64,000 nucleotides of DNA from Paractinoplanes rishiriensis. Lineage in GTDB: Bacteria > Actinomycetota > Actinomycetes > Mycobacteriales > Micromonosporaceae. Below, one piece after another: positions 40,807-49,074 of this stretch (within the stretch, counting starts at the first letter, position 1; every line of letters begins with the position of its first letter). The stretch covers positions 682,001 to 746,000 of the forward strand of contig NZ_BOMV01000007.1 in NCBI RefSeq assembly GCF_016862375.1, given 5' to 3'. The translations under genes and the position numbers were made by a program. The notes under the pieces were generated by a model. The model ran no database searches. It was not told the origin of the DNA and was given only the letters and a program-made list of their open reading frames with translations.

Positions 40807-43800
40807 CTAGACGAGGGTGGAAGCCCCCACCGACGAAGAGGGCGACTCAATGGACGAAGCGGACGCTTCCCCCGTCGGTGCCGAAGCTGATACAGAAGAC
40901 CCGTCGGTCGGGTCCGTGGTCGGCGGCGTCGTCGGCTCGGTGGTCGGCGGTGGAGTGGTCGTGGTCGGCGGCGTCGTCGGCGGCCGCGTCGTCGGCCTGG
41001 TGGTGGGCGGCGTCGTGGTGGGTCGCGTCGTCCGCGGCGGCGTCGTAGTGGTGCCCTCGGTCGGCTGGGTGGTCGGGTCGTCCGTCTGCGCCGGGTCGGT
41101 CGTCGTGGGCGCCGAGGACGGCTCGACGCTCGGCGGCAACGACGGCTCCAGCGACGGCAGGTCGGTCGGGAGCGGCTCCTCGCTGGGCGCGGCGTCCGGC
41201 GCCGTGGGCGGGCTGACCGCGATGCCGTCGCCGCAGGTGAGGTCGCCACCGGTGCCGGTGCTCTCGGCACCGGCCACGGTCACCTGACCGGTCGAGACGG
41301 TGACCGCGCCCGGGTCGATCGCATACCAGGCGACGCCGGTGTTGACCACCTCGCCACCGCTGCGGGTGACCGTCAGGTGCAGCGGCTGGTAGGCGCCGCT
41401 CGTGCTGGTCGTGTCGGCCAGCAGGCGGCCGGCCTGCAGGCCCAGGGTGGCCTTCGGGGTGTGCTCCCGGCCGGACTCGGTGGCCAGCGAGGTCAGGTCA
41501 ACCTGGGAACCGGCACAGAGCACCAGGATCGCCCCGCCGGGGAGGGTGAGGCGGGCGGTGGCCTGGTTGGGCACCTCGACCCGGGTGCCGTTCGCCAGGT
41601 ATCGCCGGTCGCCGGGCTCGAGCGCGGTGATGGCGCCGTCCACGACCGCGTTGGCGCGGCCCCGGTCGACGGTGAGCAGGGCGTTGTCGGTGGGCATCTC
41701 GGCCCACGCCGGGCCGGGCCGGAAGCTCAGGCCGGTGAACACCAGCGCCGTCACCAGCAGGCCCACGGTGAGCCACCAGAGCCGGCCCTCGAAGCGGCGG
41801 TCGGTCGACGAGTTCTCCGGTCCCTCCGGCGGGCCGGGCGGCACCGCGAGCGGCGGGTAGGAGTCCTGACCGGGCGCGCCGGGCCGCAGGCCGCCGGACG
41901 CCGCGACCACCGGCATCGGCGAACCGGGCCGGTGCGTGGCGCCGACCAGCGGCGGCAGGTCGGAGGCGTCCGGCAGCACCCACAGCCGCACCGGGGTGCG
42001 GGTCTGCGCCACCATGCCGGGGCTGCCGTCGCCGACCGGGCCGACCAGGGTGCCGCGGCGCAGTTCGACGTCGTCCGGCATCGCGATCACGCCGGACTCG
42101 ACCACGATGGCGTGGGTCGGTCCGGGCAGGATCACCGGCGAGCCGGCGTCCAGGTCGACCGGGTGCGCCGAGGCGATCAGCGCGAGCCGCTGGTCGACCG
42201 CCAGGCCGGAGAGCGCGGGCGTGTCGGCGAACAGCGCCTCGGCCTCGGCCCGGTCCTGCGGCGGCGGCCCGGGCAGCGGGCCCACCACGGTCGCGATGGT
42301 GGCGCTCGGGATGGCCAGCAGGGTGGTGCCCGCGGTGTGCCAGTCGAGCTGGGTGGACCGGCCGGTCAGCGCGTTGACCAGACCCACCACCCCGCCCGCG
42401 CCGACGTGGTGCCGGATCGTGCCGGGCGGGTCGCCGGGCTTGCGGGCCTGCAGCGCGCCCTCGACCACGACGTACACCGAGGACTGTGCCCCGCCGGCCA
42501 GCACCATCTGGCGGCCGGTGTTCGGGTGCACCCAGCGGGCCCGCGCGGCCAGGCCGTGCAGCGCCGGTTCGGGCAGGCCGCCCAGGTCGGAGGCGAGCAG
42601 CGCGGCCACCCGGCGCGGGGCGTCCGCCTCGCGGTCGTTCTCGGCGCGCTGCTGCCCGGACCGGCGCCACCACCGGGCCAGGCGGCTGAGCAGGAAGAAG
42701 ACGGCCGGTGCGCCGAGCCCCAGCACCACCAGCACGAGCAGTAGGCCGCCGAGCAGGCCGGCCTGCCAGAGACCGGTGGCCAGCCCGGAGATCCGGTCGG
42801 CGAAGACCCGGTAGGTCACCGCGGCGGCCAGCACCAGCCAGACCACGGCGAGGATGCCGTAGACGCCGACCAGCCGGCCCTCCCGGTCCAGCGTGGACCA
42901 GCGCGGCGACTGCCCGCGCAGCCGGCCGCCGACCCAGGCCAGCCCGCGGGCGCGCACCGACGGCACCTCGAGCCAGTCCATCAGCAGGTACATGCCGTCG
43001 AGCGGGAGGAACGGGCTGAGCTGGAAGAACGCGTTCAGATAGAGCAGGAAGGCCAGTTTGAAGGCCAGCCCGCCGAGCGCCGGCACCGCGAGGCCGCCGA
43101 GCTGCACCACGCCGGCCAGCAGCAGCGCGCCGGCCGGACCGGAGACGGCGACCAGCATGCGGGCCCGGCGACCGGCCATCCACGCGTCGGTGGTGTCCAC
43201 GAAGAAGGACGGGATGCCGAAGTAGAAGGCCAGCCCGGCCGCCGACACCTCCCGGCCGGCGGCCTTGGTGGCCAGCGCCCGGCTCAGCTCGTGCAGCACC
43301 AGCACGCCGGCGTTCAGCACCACCAGCACGATGGCGCCGGCCAGATAGGAGTTGGCGGTCAGGAACAGCGACTGGCTGCCGCCCACCCAGGTGCCGATGA
43401 ACAGCACCAGGCCGAGCACCGCCAGAATCCCGGTGGCCACGAACGCCGCGGTGCTGAACAGGAACCGGCCACCGGCCCGGTAGAGCGCGGTGACCAGGCC
43501 GTCGATCGGGAAGACCAGGGTGCGCCGGCCGCGCATCATCTGGCCGGGCCGCTCCGGCGGCGCCTTGCGGCGGCCCTCCTCCAGCGGCCGGAAGGCGTCC
43601 ATCGGCAGTTCGTCGAGCATCCGGTTGCCGGCCAGGTCGGCCACCACCCGGCGGACCTGGTCCGGGGCGAGCCGGCCGGCGATCCGGGCGAACTCGGCGA
43701 CCAGCCGGGCCACCGTGTTCTCGCCGTCCATCAGCAGCGCCAGCTGCCACTCCTCGGGGGTGAGGCGCAGGTAACCGGAGCGGATGCCGTCGTCGGGCGA

Positions 43801-44004
43801 GCGCAGCATGATGTACGGCACGCCGCGGGCCGAGGTCAGTTGAACCGCCTCGATGCCGGCCCGCAGCACCGGGCGGGCGCTGGCCGGGTTGAGGCGGTCG
43901 ACGACCGCGCCCCACAGGCCGGGGTCGGCCGGGCCGCCTGGCTCGCCGGGAGCCCGGCCGGCCAGAGCTTCCCAGACATTCACGCGGGACTCGACGTAGG
44001 TCAA
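40807..44004 (-). CDS. Multidomain membrane protein: PqqD-like / M50-like / cyclic-nucleotide-binding / FecR-like
   Basis: This protein of about 1,065 residues has, in order: a PqqD-like domain (about 75-135); a six-helix membrane region resembling M50/YydH peptidases, with HELSRALATKAAG near residue 240 and SPFLPLDGMYLL near 335; a cyclic-nucleotide-binding-like domain (about 495-590, VYVVVEGALQARKPG); a linker; one membrane helix (about 745-765); a FecR-like extracytoplasmic domain (about 775-870); and a Pro/Thr-rich tail. The HExxH zinc motif reads HELSR, so the second His is lost and protease activity is doubtful. The start is uncertain: TTG at 44004, a TTG at 44022 or a later GTG. Confidence 0.8.
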   Translation of the reverse strand: MTYVESRVNVWEALAGRAPGEPGGPADPGLWGAVVDRLNPASARPVLRAGIEAVQLTSARGVPYIMLRSPDDGIRSGYLRLTPEEWQLALLMDGENTVARLVAEFARIAGRLAPDQVRRVVADLAGNRMLDELPMDAFRPLEEGRRKAPPERPGQMMRGRRTLVFPIDGLVTALYRAGGRFLFSTAAFVATGILAVLGLVLFIGTWVGGSQSLFLTANSYLAGAIVLVVLNAGVLVLHELSRALATKAAGREVSAAGLAFYFGIPSFFVDTTDAWMAGRRARMLVAVSGPAGALLLAGVVQLGGLAVPALGGLAFKLAFLLYLNAFFQLSPFLPLDGMYLLMDWLEVPSVRARGLAWVGGRLRGQSPRWSTLDREGRLVGVYGILAVVWLVLAAAVTYRVFADRISGLATGLWQAGLLGGLLLVLVVLGLGAPAVFFLLSRLARWWRRSGQQRAENDREADAPRRVAALLASDLGGLPEPALHGLAARARWVHPNTGRQMVLAGGAQSSVYVVVEGALQARKPGDPPGTIRHHVGAGGVVGLVNALTGRSTQLDWHTAGTTLLAIPSATIATVVGPLPGPPPQDRAEAEALFADTPALSGLAVDQRLALIASAHPVDLDAGSPVILPGPTHAIVVESGVIAMPDDVELRRGTLVGPVGDGSPGMVAQTRTPVRLWVLPDASDLPPLVGATHRPGSPMPVVAASGGLRPGAPGQDSYPPLAVPPGPPEGPENSSTDRRFEGRLWWLTVGLLVTALVFTGLSFRPGPAWAEMPTDNALLTVDRGRANAVVDGAITALEPGDRRYLANGTRVEVPNQATARLTLPGGAILVLCAGSQVDLTSLATESGREHTPKATLGLQAGRLLADTTSTSGAYQPLHLTVTRSGGEVVNTGVAWYAIDPGAVTVSTGQVTVAGAESTGTGGDLTCGDGIAVSPPTAPDAAPSEEPLPTDLPSLEPSLPPSVEPSSAPTTTDPAQTDDPTTQPTEGTTTTPPRTTRPTTTPPTTRPTTRPPTTPPTTTTPPPTTEPTTPPTTDPTDGSSVSASAPTGEASASSIESPSSSVGASTLV

Positions 44005-44147
44005 CTGAGGGGGCCCTCTCAACTGCGCGGCGGGGCACCGCCGATGGCGGAATGGAGATTAGGCGGTCAGGCTGCACCAAGGCGAGCCCCTCGAGGCGTT
44101 AAGTCCGGCTTGCAATAAAAGTCCGGAATAGCGGCATACACATGCGT

Positions 44148-44190
44148 ACGGCGGGCGGCGCGACAACCCCCTTGTCGCGCCGCCCGCCGT
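44148..44190 (-). terminator. Perfect 19-bp hairpin terminator
   Basis: The arms at 44148-44166 and 44172-44190 (outer end ACGGCGGG, inner end CGACAA) are fully complementary around a CCCCC loop. It starts 30 bp after the HtrA stop on the minus strand. There is no U-tract, but it is the strongest stem in the window and should end the regulator-kinase-HtrA transcript. Confidence 0.75.
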
Positions 44191-44220
44191 GGCGGGGAGG
44201 AACTGCTCGTATCGACCGGC

Positions 44221-45864
44221 CTACTTGGCCTCGGTCAGGGTGGCCGTCACCTGCTTCTTGGCGCCGTCCCGGGTGTAGTCGAGGGTCATCTGCTGGCCCA
44301 CCTTGCCCTGCTGGACCGCCGCCACCAGGTCGTTGGAGCCGTCGATGGCCTTGCCGTCCACCTGGGTGACCACGTCGCCCTGCTGGAGGCCGGCCTTGGC
44401 CGCGGCGCTCTCCGGGGTGACGCTCTTGACCAGGGCGCCGCCGTTCTCGGCGTCGGTGACGCTGACGCCGAGCGCCGGGTGGCTGACCTTGCGGCCGGCC
44501 ATCAGGTCCTCGGCGACCAGCTTGGCCTTGTCGCTCGGGATCGCGAAGCCCAGGCCGATGTTGCCCGAGCCCTGGCCGCCGGTGGCGATCGCCGAGTTGA
44601 TGCCGATCACCTCGCCGTTCGTGTTGACCAGCGCGCCGCCGGAGTTGCCCGGGTTGATCGGCGCGTCGGTCTGCAGCAGGCCCGACATGGTGGTGGGCGC
44701 GGACTGGTTGCCGAACGGGCTGCCGTCGCTGCCACCGCCGGACTGGATGGTGCGGTCCTTGGCGCTCAGGATGCCGGCGGTCACCGAACCCTCCAGACCC
44801 AGCGGGCTGCCGATGGCCAGCACCGTGTCGCCGACCTCCATCTTGGCGCTGGTGCCGAACTTGGCGGCCTGCAGGTCGCTCACCCCGGTGGCCTTGATCA
44901 CCGCGAGGTCGGTGCGTTCGTCGGTGCCGACGATCGAGGCCTGCGCCTTCTGGCCGTCGGCGAAGATGACCGTCACCGAACTGCCCTGCGCCGAGGCGAC
45001 CACGTGGTTGTTGGTCACGATGAAGCCGTCCGCGGTGAGCACCACGCCGGAGCCCTCGCCGGACCCGGTGGTGATGGAGACGACGCTGTCCTGGACGGCG
45101 GCCGCGATCTGGGCCAGCGACGAACGGTCGACCACCCGGGTGACCGAGGAGTTGCCGGTCTGCACGGTCGGCGAGGAACCGTCGCCGTCGAAGGCCAGTG
45201 CCGTGGCGGCGCCGACCCCACCCGCGACGAGCGCGATCAACACGGCGGCGGCGCCGGCCACCAGGGTCTTGCGACCACGGCCGGGCGCCGGCGGCGGTCC
45301 GCCCACGGGCTGGGCCCAGGCCGGCTGCTGCCCCTCGGCGGGCGGCCAGCCGTGGCCGTCGGTGGCACCGGGCTGGCCCCACGCCTGCTGACCCGGCTGG
45401 CCCTGACCCGGTTGGCCCTGACCCGGCTGGCCCTGACCCGGCTGGCCCTGACCCGGCTGGCCCTGACCCGGCTGGCCCTCGGTGTGCGCCTGGCTGCCCG
45501 GCTGGGCCCAGGCCGCGTAGCCGGCCTGCTGCGCGTACTGCTGTTGCTGGTAGGCCTGGTGGTGGTAGCCCGGCTGCTGCCACGGCGAGTGCGGCTGCTG
45601 CCAGGTCTGCTGCTGCGGATGCTGCGGCTGCGGCCACGGCTGACCGGACTGGGGAGCGCCCGACACCGGTGCGCCCCACTGCGGCGCGTTGCTGGCGGGC
45701 TGTCCTCCGGCCTGCGCGGAGAACCCGAGCCCCTCCAGGCCGGCGGGCTGCGCGGCGGCGCCGGCGTGCGCGGCGACGGGGGGCTGCGCGGCGGTCGGCG
45801 GCTCGGCCTGACCCCGTTCCGCCTCGCCCTGCCCGGGCCGCGGGTCGGTCTCGTTCTCGTTCAT
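44221..45864 (-). CDS. HtrA/DegP-like S1C serine protease with PDZ domain
   Basis: This 547-residue protein has a long Gln/Pro/Gly-rich cytoplasmic region (1-195), one membrane helix (TLVAGAAAVLIALVAGGVGAA), a trypsin-like protease domain and a PDZ domain (about 455-545). The triad is His in VTNNHVV, Asp in ERTDLAVIK and Ser in NPGNSGGALV. The N-terminal region contains six 15-bp repeats encoding GQPGQ. RR, kinase and this gene lie in the same order as mprA-mprB-pepD, so it is likely a cell-envelope quality-control protease under that system. AAGGTGG precedes the ATG at 45864. Confidence 0.93.
   Translation of the reverse strand: MNENETDPRPGQGEAERGQAEPPTAAQPPVAAHAGAAAQPAGLEGLGFSAQAGGQPASNAPQWGAPVSGAPQSGQPWPQPQHPQQQTWQQPHSPWQQPGYHHQAYQQQQYAQQAGYAAWAQPGSQAHTEGQPGQGQPGQGQPGQGQPGQGQPGQGQPGQQAWGQPGATDGHGWPPAEGQQPAWAQPVGGPPPAPGRGRKTLVAGAAAVLIALVAGGVGAATALAFDGDGSSPTVQTGNSSVTRVVDRSSLAQIAAAVQDSVVSITTGSGEGSGVVLTADGFIVTNNHVVASAQGSSVTVIFADGQKAQASIVGTDERTDLAVIKATGVSDLQAAKFGTSAKMEVGDTVLAIGSPLGLEGSVTAGILSAKDRTIQSGGGSDGSPFGNQSAPTTMSGLLQTDAPINPGNSGGALVNTNGEVIGINSAIATGGQGSGNIGLGFAIPSDKAKLVAEDLMAGRKVSHPALGVSVTDAENGGALVKSVTPESAAAKAGLQQGDVVTQVDGKAIDGSNDLVAAVQQGKVGQQMTLDYTRDGAKKQVTATLTEAK
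45391..45480. repeat. Six tandem 15-bp repeats inside the HtrA gene
   Basis: The unit acccggctggccctg occurs six times with one internal and one terminal single-base change. It encodes QGQPG-type repeats in the disordered cytoplasmic region of HtrA. Being in frame, copy number could vary without disrupting the protein. Confidence 0.9.
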
Positions 45865-45903
45865 GCCACCCACCTTGCCCCCCGCGACTCGTACCCGACT
45901 GAG

Positions 45904-47481
45904 TTATGCCTGGATGTTTTCTGTGAAGCTTTTGTCGTGATTTAACGTAGGCAACGTGACCCGGAAGGTCGCGCCCTGGCCCGGTTCGCTGACCACCTCG
46001 ACAGTGCCGTGGTGGGCCCGCACGATGGCCGCCACGATGGCCAGGCCCAGGCCGGTGCCGGTGGCCTCGCGCTCGGTGTGCCGGGTGCGTGCCTCGTCGG
46101 CGCGATAGAAACGCTCGAAGACGTGTGACTTCTGGTCGGCGGACAGGCCCGGCCCGGTGTCCGAGATCTCGATCACCGCGCGGTCGCCCGGTTCGGCGTA
46201 CAACCGCAGCGTCACCGACGCCTCCGGCGGGGTGTGCACCAGCGCGTTGGTCATCAGGTTGCCGATCACCTGCCGCAGCCGGCCGTCGTCCCCGTAGGCG
46301 ACCAGGCGGTCCACCTCGTCCTTGACCTCGAGGGTGATCGAGCGCTCCGGCGCGGTCGCCTCGGCCGCCTGCACCGCGTCGAGGGCCAGCACCGGCAGCT
46401 CGACCGGGCCCAGGGTGAGCGGCCGCTCCCGGTCCAGCCGGGCGAGCAGCAGCAGGTCCTCGACCAGCAGGCCCATCCGGGCGGCCTCGTCCTCGATCCG
46501 GCGGACCAGCCGGGCCACGTCGTCCGGGCCGGTGACCGCGCCCTGCCGGTACAACTCGGCGAAACCACGGATGGTCGTCAGCGGCGTACGCAGCTCGTGG
46601 GAGGCGTCCGCCACGAATTGCCGCATCTTGGCCTCGGAGCGCACCGCCCGGGCCTCGGAGACCTGCGCCGCCTCGGCCGCGTTCTTGGCCACCGCCTCGG
46701 CCGACCGGGCCGCCGCCTCGGACTCGGCGCGCGCCTTGAAGGCCGCCTCGATCTGGGCCAGCATCGCGTTCAGCGCGCGGGACAGCCGGCCCAACTCGGT
46801 GGTCGGCTCGCCGCCGTCCGCCTCGGGGTCGGGCACCCGCTGGCTCAGGTCGCCGGCCGCGATCGCCGCCGCGGTCCGCTCGATCTGCACGAGCGGGATG
46901 AGACTCTGCCGCACAATGGCCGCGCCCACCGAGGCCAGCGCGATCAGCACGCCGACGCCGACCAGCACGTCCACCCAGACCATCCAGGTGATCGCGCGTT
47001 CGATCACGGACATCTTCTCGGCCACCTGCACGACCGTGCCGTTGCTGCTGGTCACCACAATCGCCCGCCAGTACACCCGGCCGCTGGGCGAGCGCACGGT
47101 GTACGGCTGGTCCATCACCGCGTAGACCTCGTCGACGCCCTTGACCATCGGCGGCAGGTCGTCGGCGGCCAGCTTGGTGTCGCCCACCCAGGGCGCGTGC
47201 GCGCGGAAACCGCTGATCGTGCTGGTCGAGACGTAGAAGTCGCCGGGCACCGGGATCTGCGCCCAGCGCGAGTCGGCGATGGTCCGGGCGTAGATCGCCA
47301 GCGACTCGTCCAGCCGCTGCTGGAGATAGGTGTGCAGGGCGTACGTGCTGGCCGCGCTGATCAGGGTGAGTGCGGCGAACACCAGCACCAGCACCGAGGC
47401 GACCAGCTTGGTGCGCAGCGAGATCTTGCGCAGGTTGGGCTGTTGCGGCAGCGAGAGCCGGACCCGCTCGGCGAGCGACAC
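45904..47481 (-). CDS. Two-component sensor histidine kinase (MprB-like)
   Basis: This 525-residue kinase has a first membrane helix (about 27-48), an extracytoplasmic sensor domain (about 50-160), a second helix (about 170-190), HAMP, an Ala/Glu coiled coil and the kinase core. The H-box is FVADASHELRTPLTTIRGF, N-box IGNLMTNALVHT, then DTGPGLS and GTGLGLAIVAAIV. It starts 8 bp after the response-regulator stop and is followed 39 bp later by HtrA. A sensor with a folded extracytoplasmic domain plus HtrA suggests envelope-stress sensing. The signal is unknown. Confidence 0.94.
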   Translation of the reverse strand: MSLAERVRLSLPQQPNLRKISLRTKLVASVLVLVFAALTLISAASTYALHTYLQQRLDESLAIYARTIADSRWAQIPVPGDFYVSTSTISGFRAHAPWVGDTKLAADDLPPMVKGVDEVYAVMDQPYTVRSPSGRVYWRAIVVTSSNGTVVQVAEKMSVIERAITWMVWVDVLVGVGVLIALASVGAAIVRQSLIPLVQIERTAAAIAAGDLSQRVPDPEADGGEPTTELGRLSRALNAMLAQIEAAFKARAESEAAARSAEAVAKNAAEAAQVSEARAVRSEAKMRQFVADASHELRTPLTTIRGFAELYRQGAVTGPDDVARLVRRIEDEAARMGLLVEDLLLLARLDRERPLTLGPVELPVLALDAVQAAEATAPERSITLEVKDEVDRLVAYGDDGRLRQVIGNLMTNALVHTPPEASVTLRLYAEPGDRAVIEISDTGPGLSADQKSHVFERFYRADEARTRHTEREATGTGLGLAIVAAIVRAHHGTVEVVSEPGQGATFRVTLPTLNHDKSFTENIQA

Positions 47482-47489
47482 GACCCGGC

Positions 47490-48212
47490 TCAGACGGCGG
47501 GTTTGCGCAGCACGTAGCCCACGCCGCGGAGGGTGTGGATCAGGCGCGGCTGCACGTTGTCGACCTTGCGGCGCAGGTACGAGATGTAGGACTCGACGAT
47601 GTTGTCGTCGCCGCGGAAGTCGTACTTCCAGACGTGGTCGAGGATCTGCGCCTTGGACAGCACCCGGTTGGCGTTGAGCATCAGGTAGCGCAGCAGCTTG
47701 AACTCGGTCGGCGACAGCTGGACCCGCTGGCCCGCCCGGTAGACCTCGTGGGTCTCCTCGTCGAGTTCGAGGTCGGCGAAGACCAGCCGGGACGGCTCCT
47801 CGTCGCCCTGCGTGGTGCGGCGCAGCACGGCCCGGATGCGGGCGGTGAGTTCCTCGAGGCTGAACGGCTTGGTGACGTAGTCGTCACCGCCCAGGGTGAG
47901 CCCGCGGATCTTGTCGTCGGTGCCGTCCCGGGCGGTCAGGAAGACCACGGGGGTGCGCTGGCCGCCCTCGCGCATCAGCCGGATGACCTCGAAACCGTCG
48001 AGGTCGGGCAGCATCACGTCGAGGACGACGAGGTCGGGCGTCGAGTTTTTGGCGGCGCTGACCGCCGCGCTGCCGCTGGTCGCGGTGCTCACGTCGAACC
48101 CGGCGAAGCGCAGGCTGGCGGACAGGAGCTCCAGGATGTTGGCGTCGTCCTCGACGACGAGGAGCTTCGCCTCACTCTGCTTGGGCTGGGTTTGAGCGGC
48201 CATGGTGCCCAT
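47490..48212 (-). CDS. OmpR/PhoB family response regulator (MprA-like)
   Basis: This 240-residue regulator has a receiver domain with VVEDDAN, phosphoacceptor Asp in LVVLDVMLPDLDGF, Thr in VFLTARDG and Lys in YVTKPF. A winged-helix domain follows, with LSPTEFKLLRYLMLNANRVLSKAQIL and VESYISYLRRKVD, ending GVGYVLRKPAV. Starts at 48212 or 48203 are both possible. Direct repeats with an 11-bp period lie 13-54 bp upstream and suggest autoregulation. It is the first gene of the regulator-kinase-HtrA operon. Confidence 0.95.
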   Translation of the reverse strand: MGTMAAQTQPKQSEAKLLVVEDDANILELLSASLRFAGFDVSTATSGSAAVSAAKNSTPDLVVLDVMLPDLDGFEVIRLMREGGQRTPVVFLTARDGTDDKIRGLTLGGDDYVTKPFSLEELTARIRAVLRRTTQGDEEPSRLVFADLELDEETHEVYRAGQRVQLSPTEFKLLRYLMLNANRVLSKAQILDHVWKYDFRGDDNIVESYISYLRRKVDNVQPRLIHTLRGVGYVLRKPAV

Positions 48213-48224
48213 TCTTTATCAGCG

Positions 48225-48265
48225 CGCTGCACCTTCGCTGCACGCTGCCTGAAAGTTGTCTGAAA
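48225..48265 (-). promoter_or_regulatory. 11-bp-period direct repeats, likely response-regulator box
   Basis: GTGCAGCG (minus strand) occurs at 48243-48236 and 48232-48225, exactly 11 bp apart. TTTCAG occurs at 48265-48260 and 48254-48249, also 11 bp apart. Repeats with one helical-turn spacing are the usual sites of OmpR-type regulators. They lie just upstream of the regulator gene. Confidence 0.6.
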
Positions 48266-48292
48266 AACCGCCTTCAGTCAGGTCAAGGGCGG
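48263..48292 (-). terminator. Intrinsic terminator of the olsB-olsA operon
   Basis: On the minus strand CCGCCCTT pairs with AAGGCGG (one bulge) around a 10-nt loop and is followed by TTTTT. It lies 21 bp after the olsA stop. It overlaps the start of the repeat region that controls the next gene. Confidence 0.6.
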
Positions 48293-48312
48293 CGGCGGGG
48301 TGGTCGGACGGG

Positions 48313-49074
48313 CTAGGCGGCCAGGCGATATCCGTTCACCGCGAGTGACGACTGGGCAGCCCGGGCGAGCCCGCGCCGGTCCGCATCGGCGGCCGGGCGC
48401 AGCGCCGGCGCCGTGACGAGGGTCACTGTCAGGGACCGTAGCGCGGCCACCCGGCGTACGGAATCCCAGAGGGTGTCGTCGCCGACGAAAGCCGCCGCCG
48501 CGCTGTCGTAGCGGATCGAGGCGGGCACCACCGGCGCCCGGGCGTCGATCGCGGCCTGGAACAGCGCCGACCGGAACCGGCCCTGGCTGACCCCGCAGTG
48601 GGTGGTGCCCTCCGGAAACGCGGCCACCGTCCGGCCGGCCCGCAGCGCCGCGGCCACCTCGGCGACCGTGACCGGCAGGGACTTCGGCCGGGAACGGTCG
48701 ATGAAGATCGCCCCGGACCACCCGGCCAGCATCCCGATCCCCGGCCACCCGCCGACCTCGCCCTTGGCCACCAGCCGCACCGGCGCCACCGCGAGCAGCA
48801 CCAGGATGTCCAGCCAGGAGACGTGGTTGGCGGCCAGCAGACTGCCCGGCCGCGGCGCCGGTCCCTGCCGCACCAGCCGGATACCGAGCACCGCGAGCAT
48901 GGTGCGGGCCAGGGTCCGCAGCCCGGCGCCACGCAGGAGCGGCACCAGCAGCAAACCACCGAGGAGTACGCCGGCCAGAGTGAGCATCCGGACCGTCCGT
49001 AGCCCCCAGACCGCGGCCAGGTCGGCACCGTCCCGGCAGTGCCTCCCGCACCCGGAGACGGGCTGCCAGATCAT
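48313..49074 (-). CDS. olsA: Lyso-ornithine lipid acyltransferase-like (PlsC family)
   Basis: This 253-residue PlsC-type protein has a hydrophobic N-terminus (VRMLTLAGVLLGGLLLVPLL), the NHxxxxD motif as AANHVSWLDIL, IFIDRSRP and FPEGTTHCG. The ATG overlaps the stop of the OlsB-like gene (ATGA). OlsA O-acylates lyso-ornithine lipid to give ornithine lipid, a phosphorus-free membrane lipid. The assignment rests on the tight pairing with OlsB; alone it could be a lysophosphatidate acyltransferase. An intrinsic terminator follows. Confidence 0.82.
   Translation of the reverse strand: MIWQPVSGCGRHCRDGADLAAVWGLRTVRMLTLAGVLLGGLLLVPLLRGAGLRTLARTMLAVLGIRLVRQGPAPRPGSLLAANHVSWLDILVLLAVAPVRLVAKGEVGGWPGIGMLAGWSGAIFIDRSRPKSLPVTVAEVAAALRAGRTVAAFPEGTTHCGVSQGRFRSALFQAAIDARAPVVPASIRYDSAAAAFVGDDTLWDSVRRVAALRSLTVTLVTAPALRPAADADRRGLARAAQSSLAVNGYRLAA

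Noticed and set aside
45391..45480. Regular repeats that might suggest a CRISPR array
   Set aside because: The units are contiguous 15-mers without spacers and lie in frame inside the HtrA gene.
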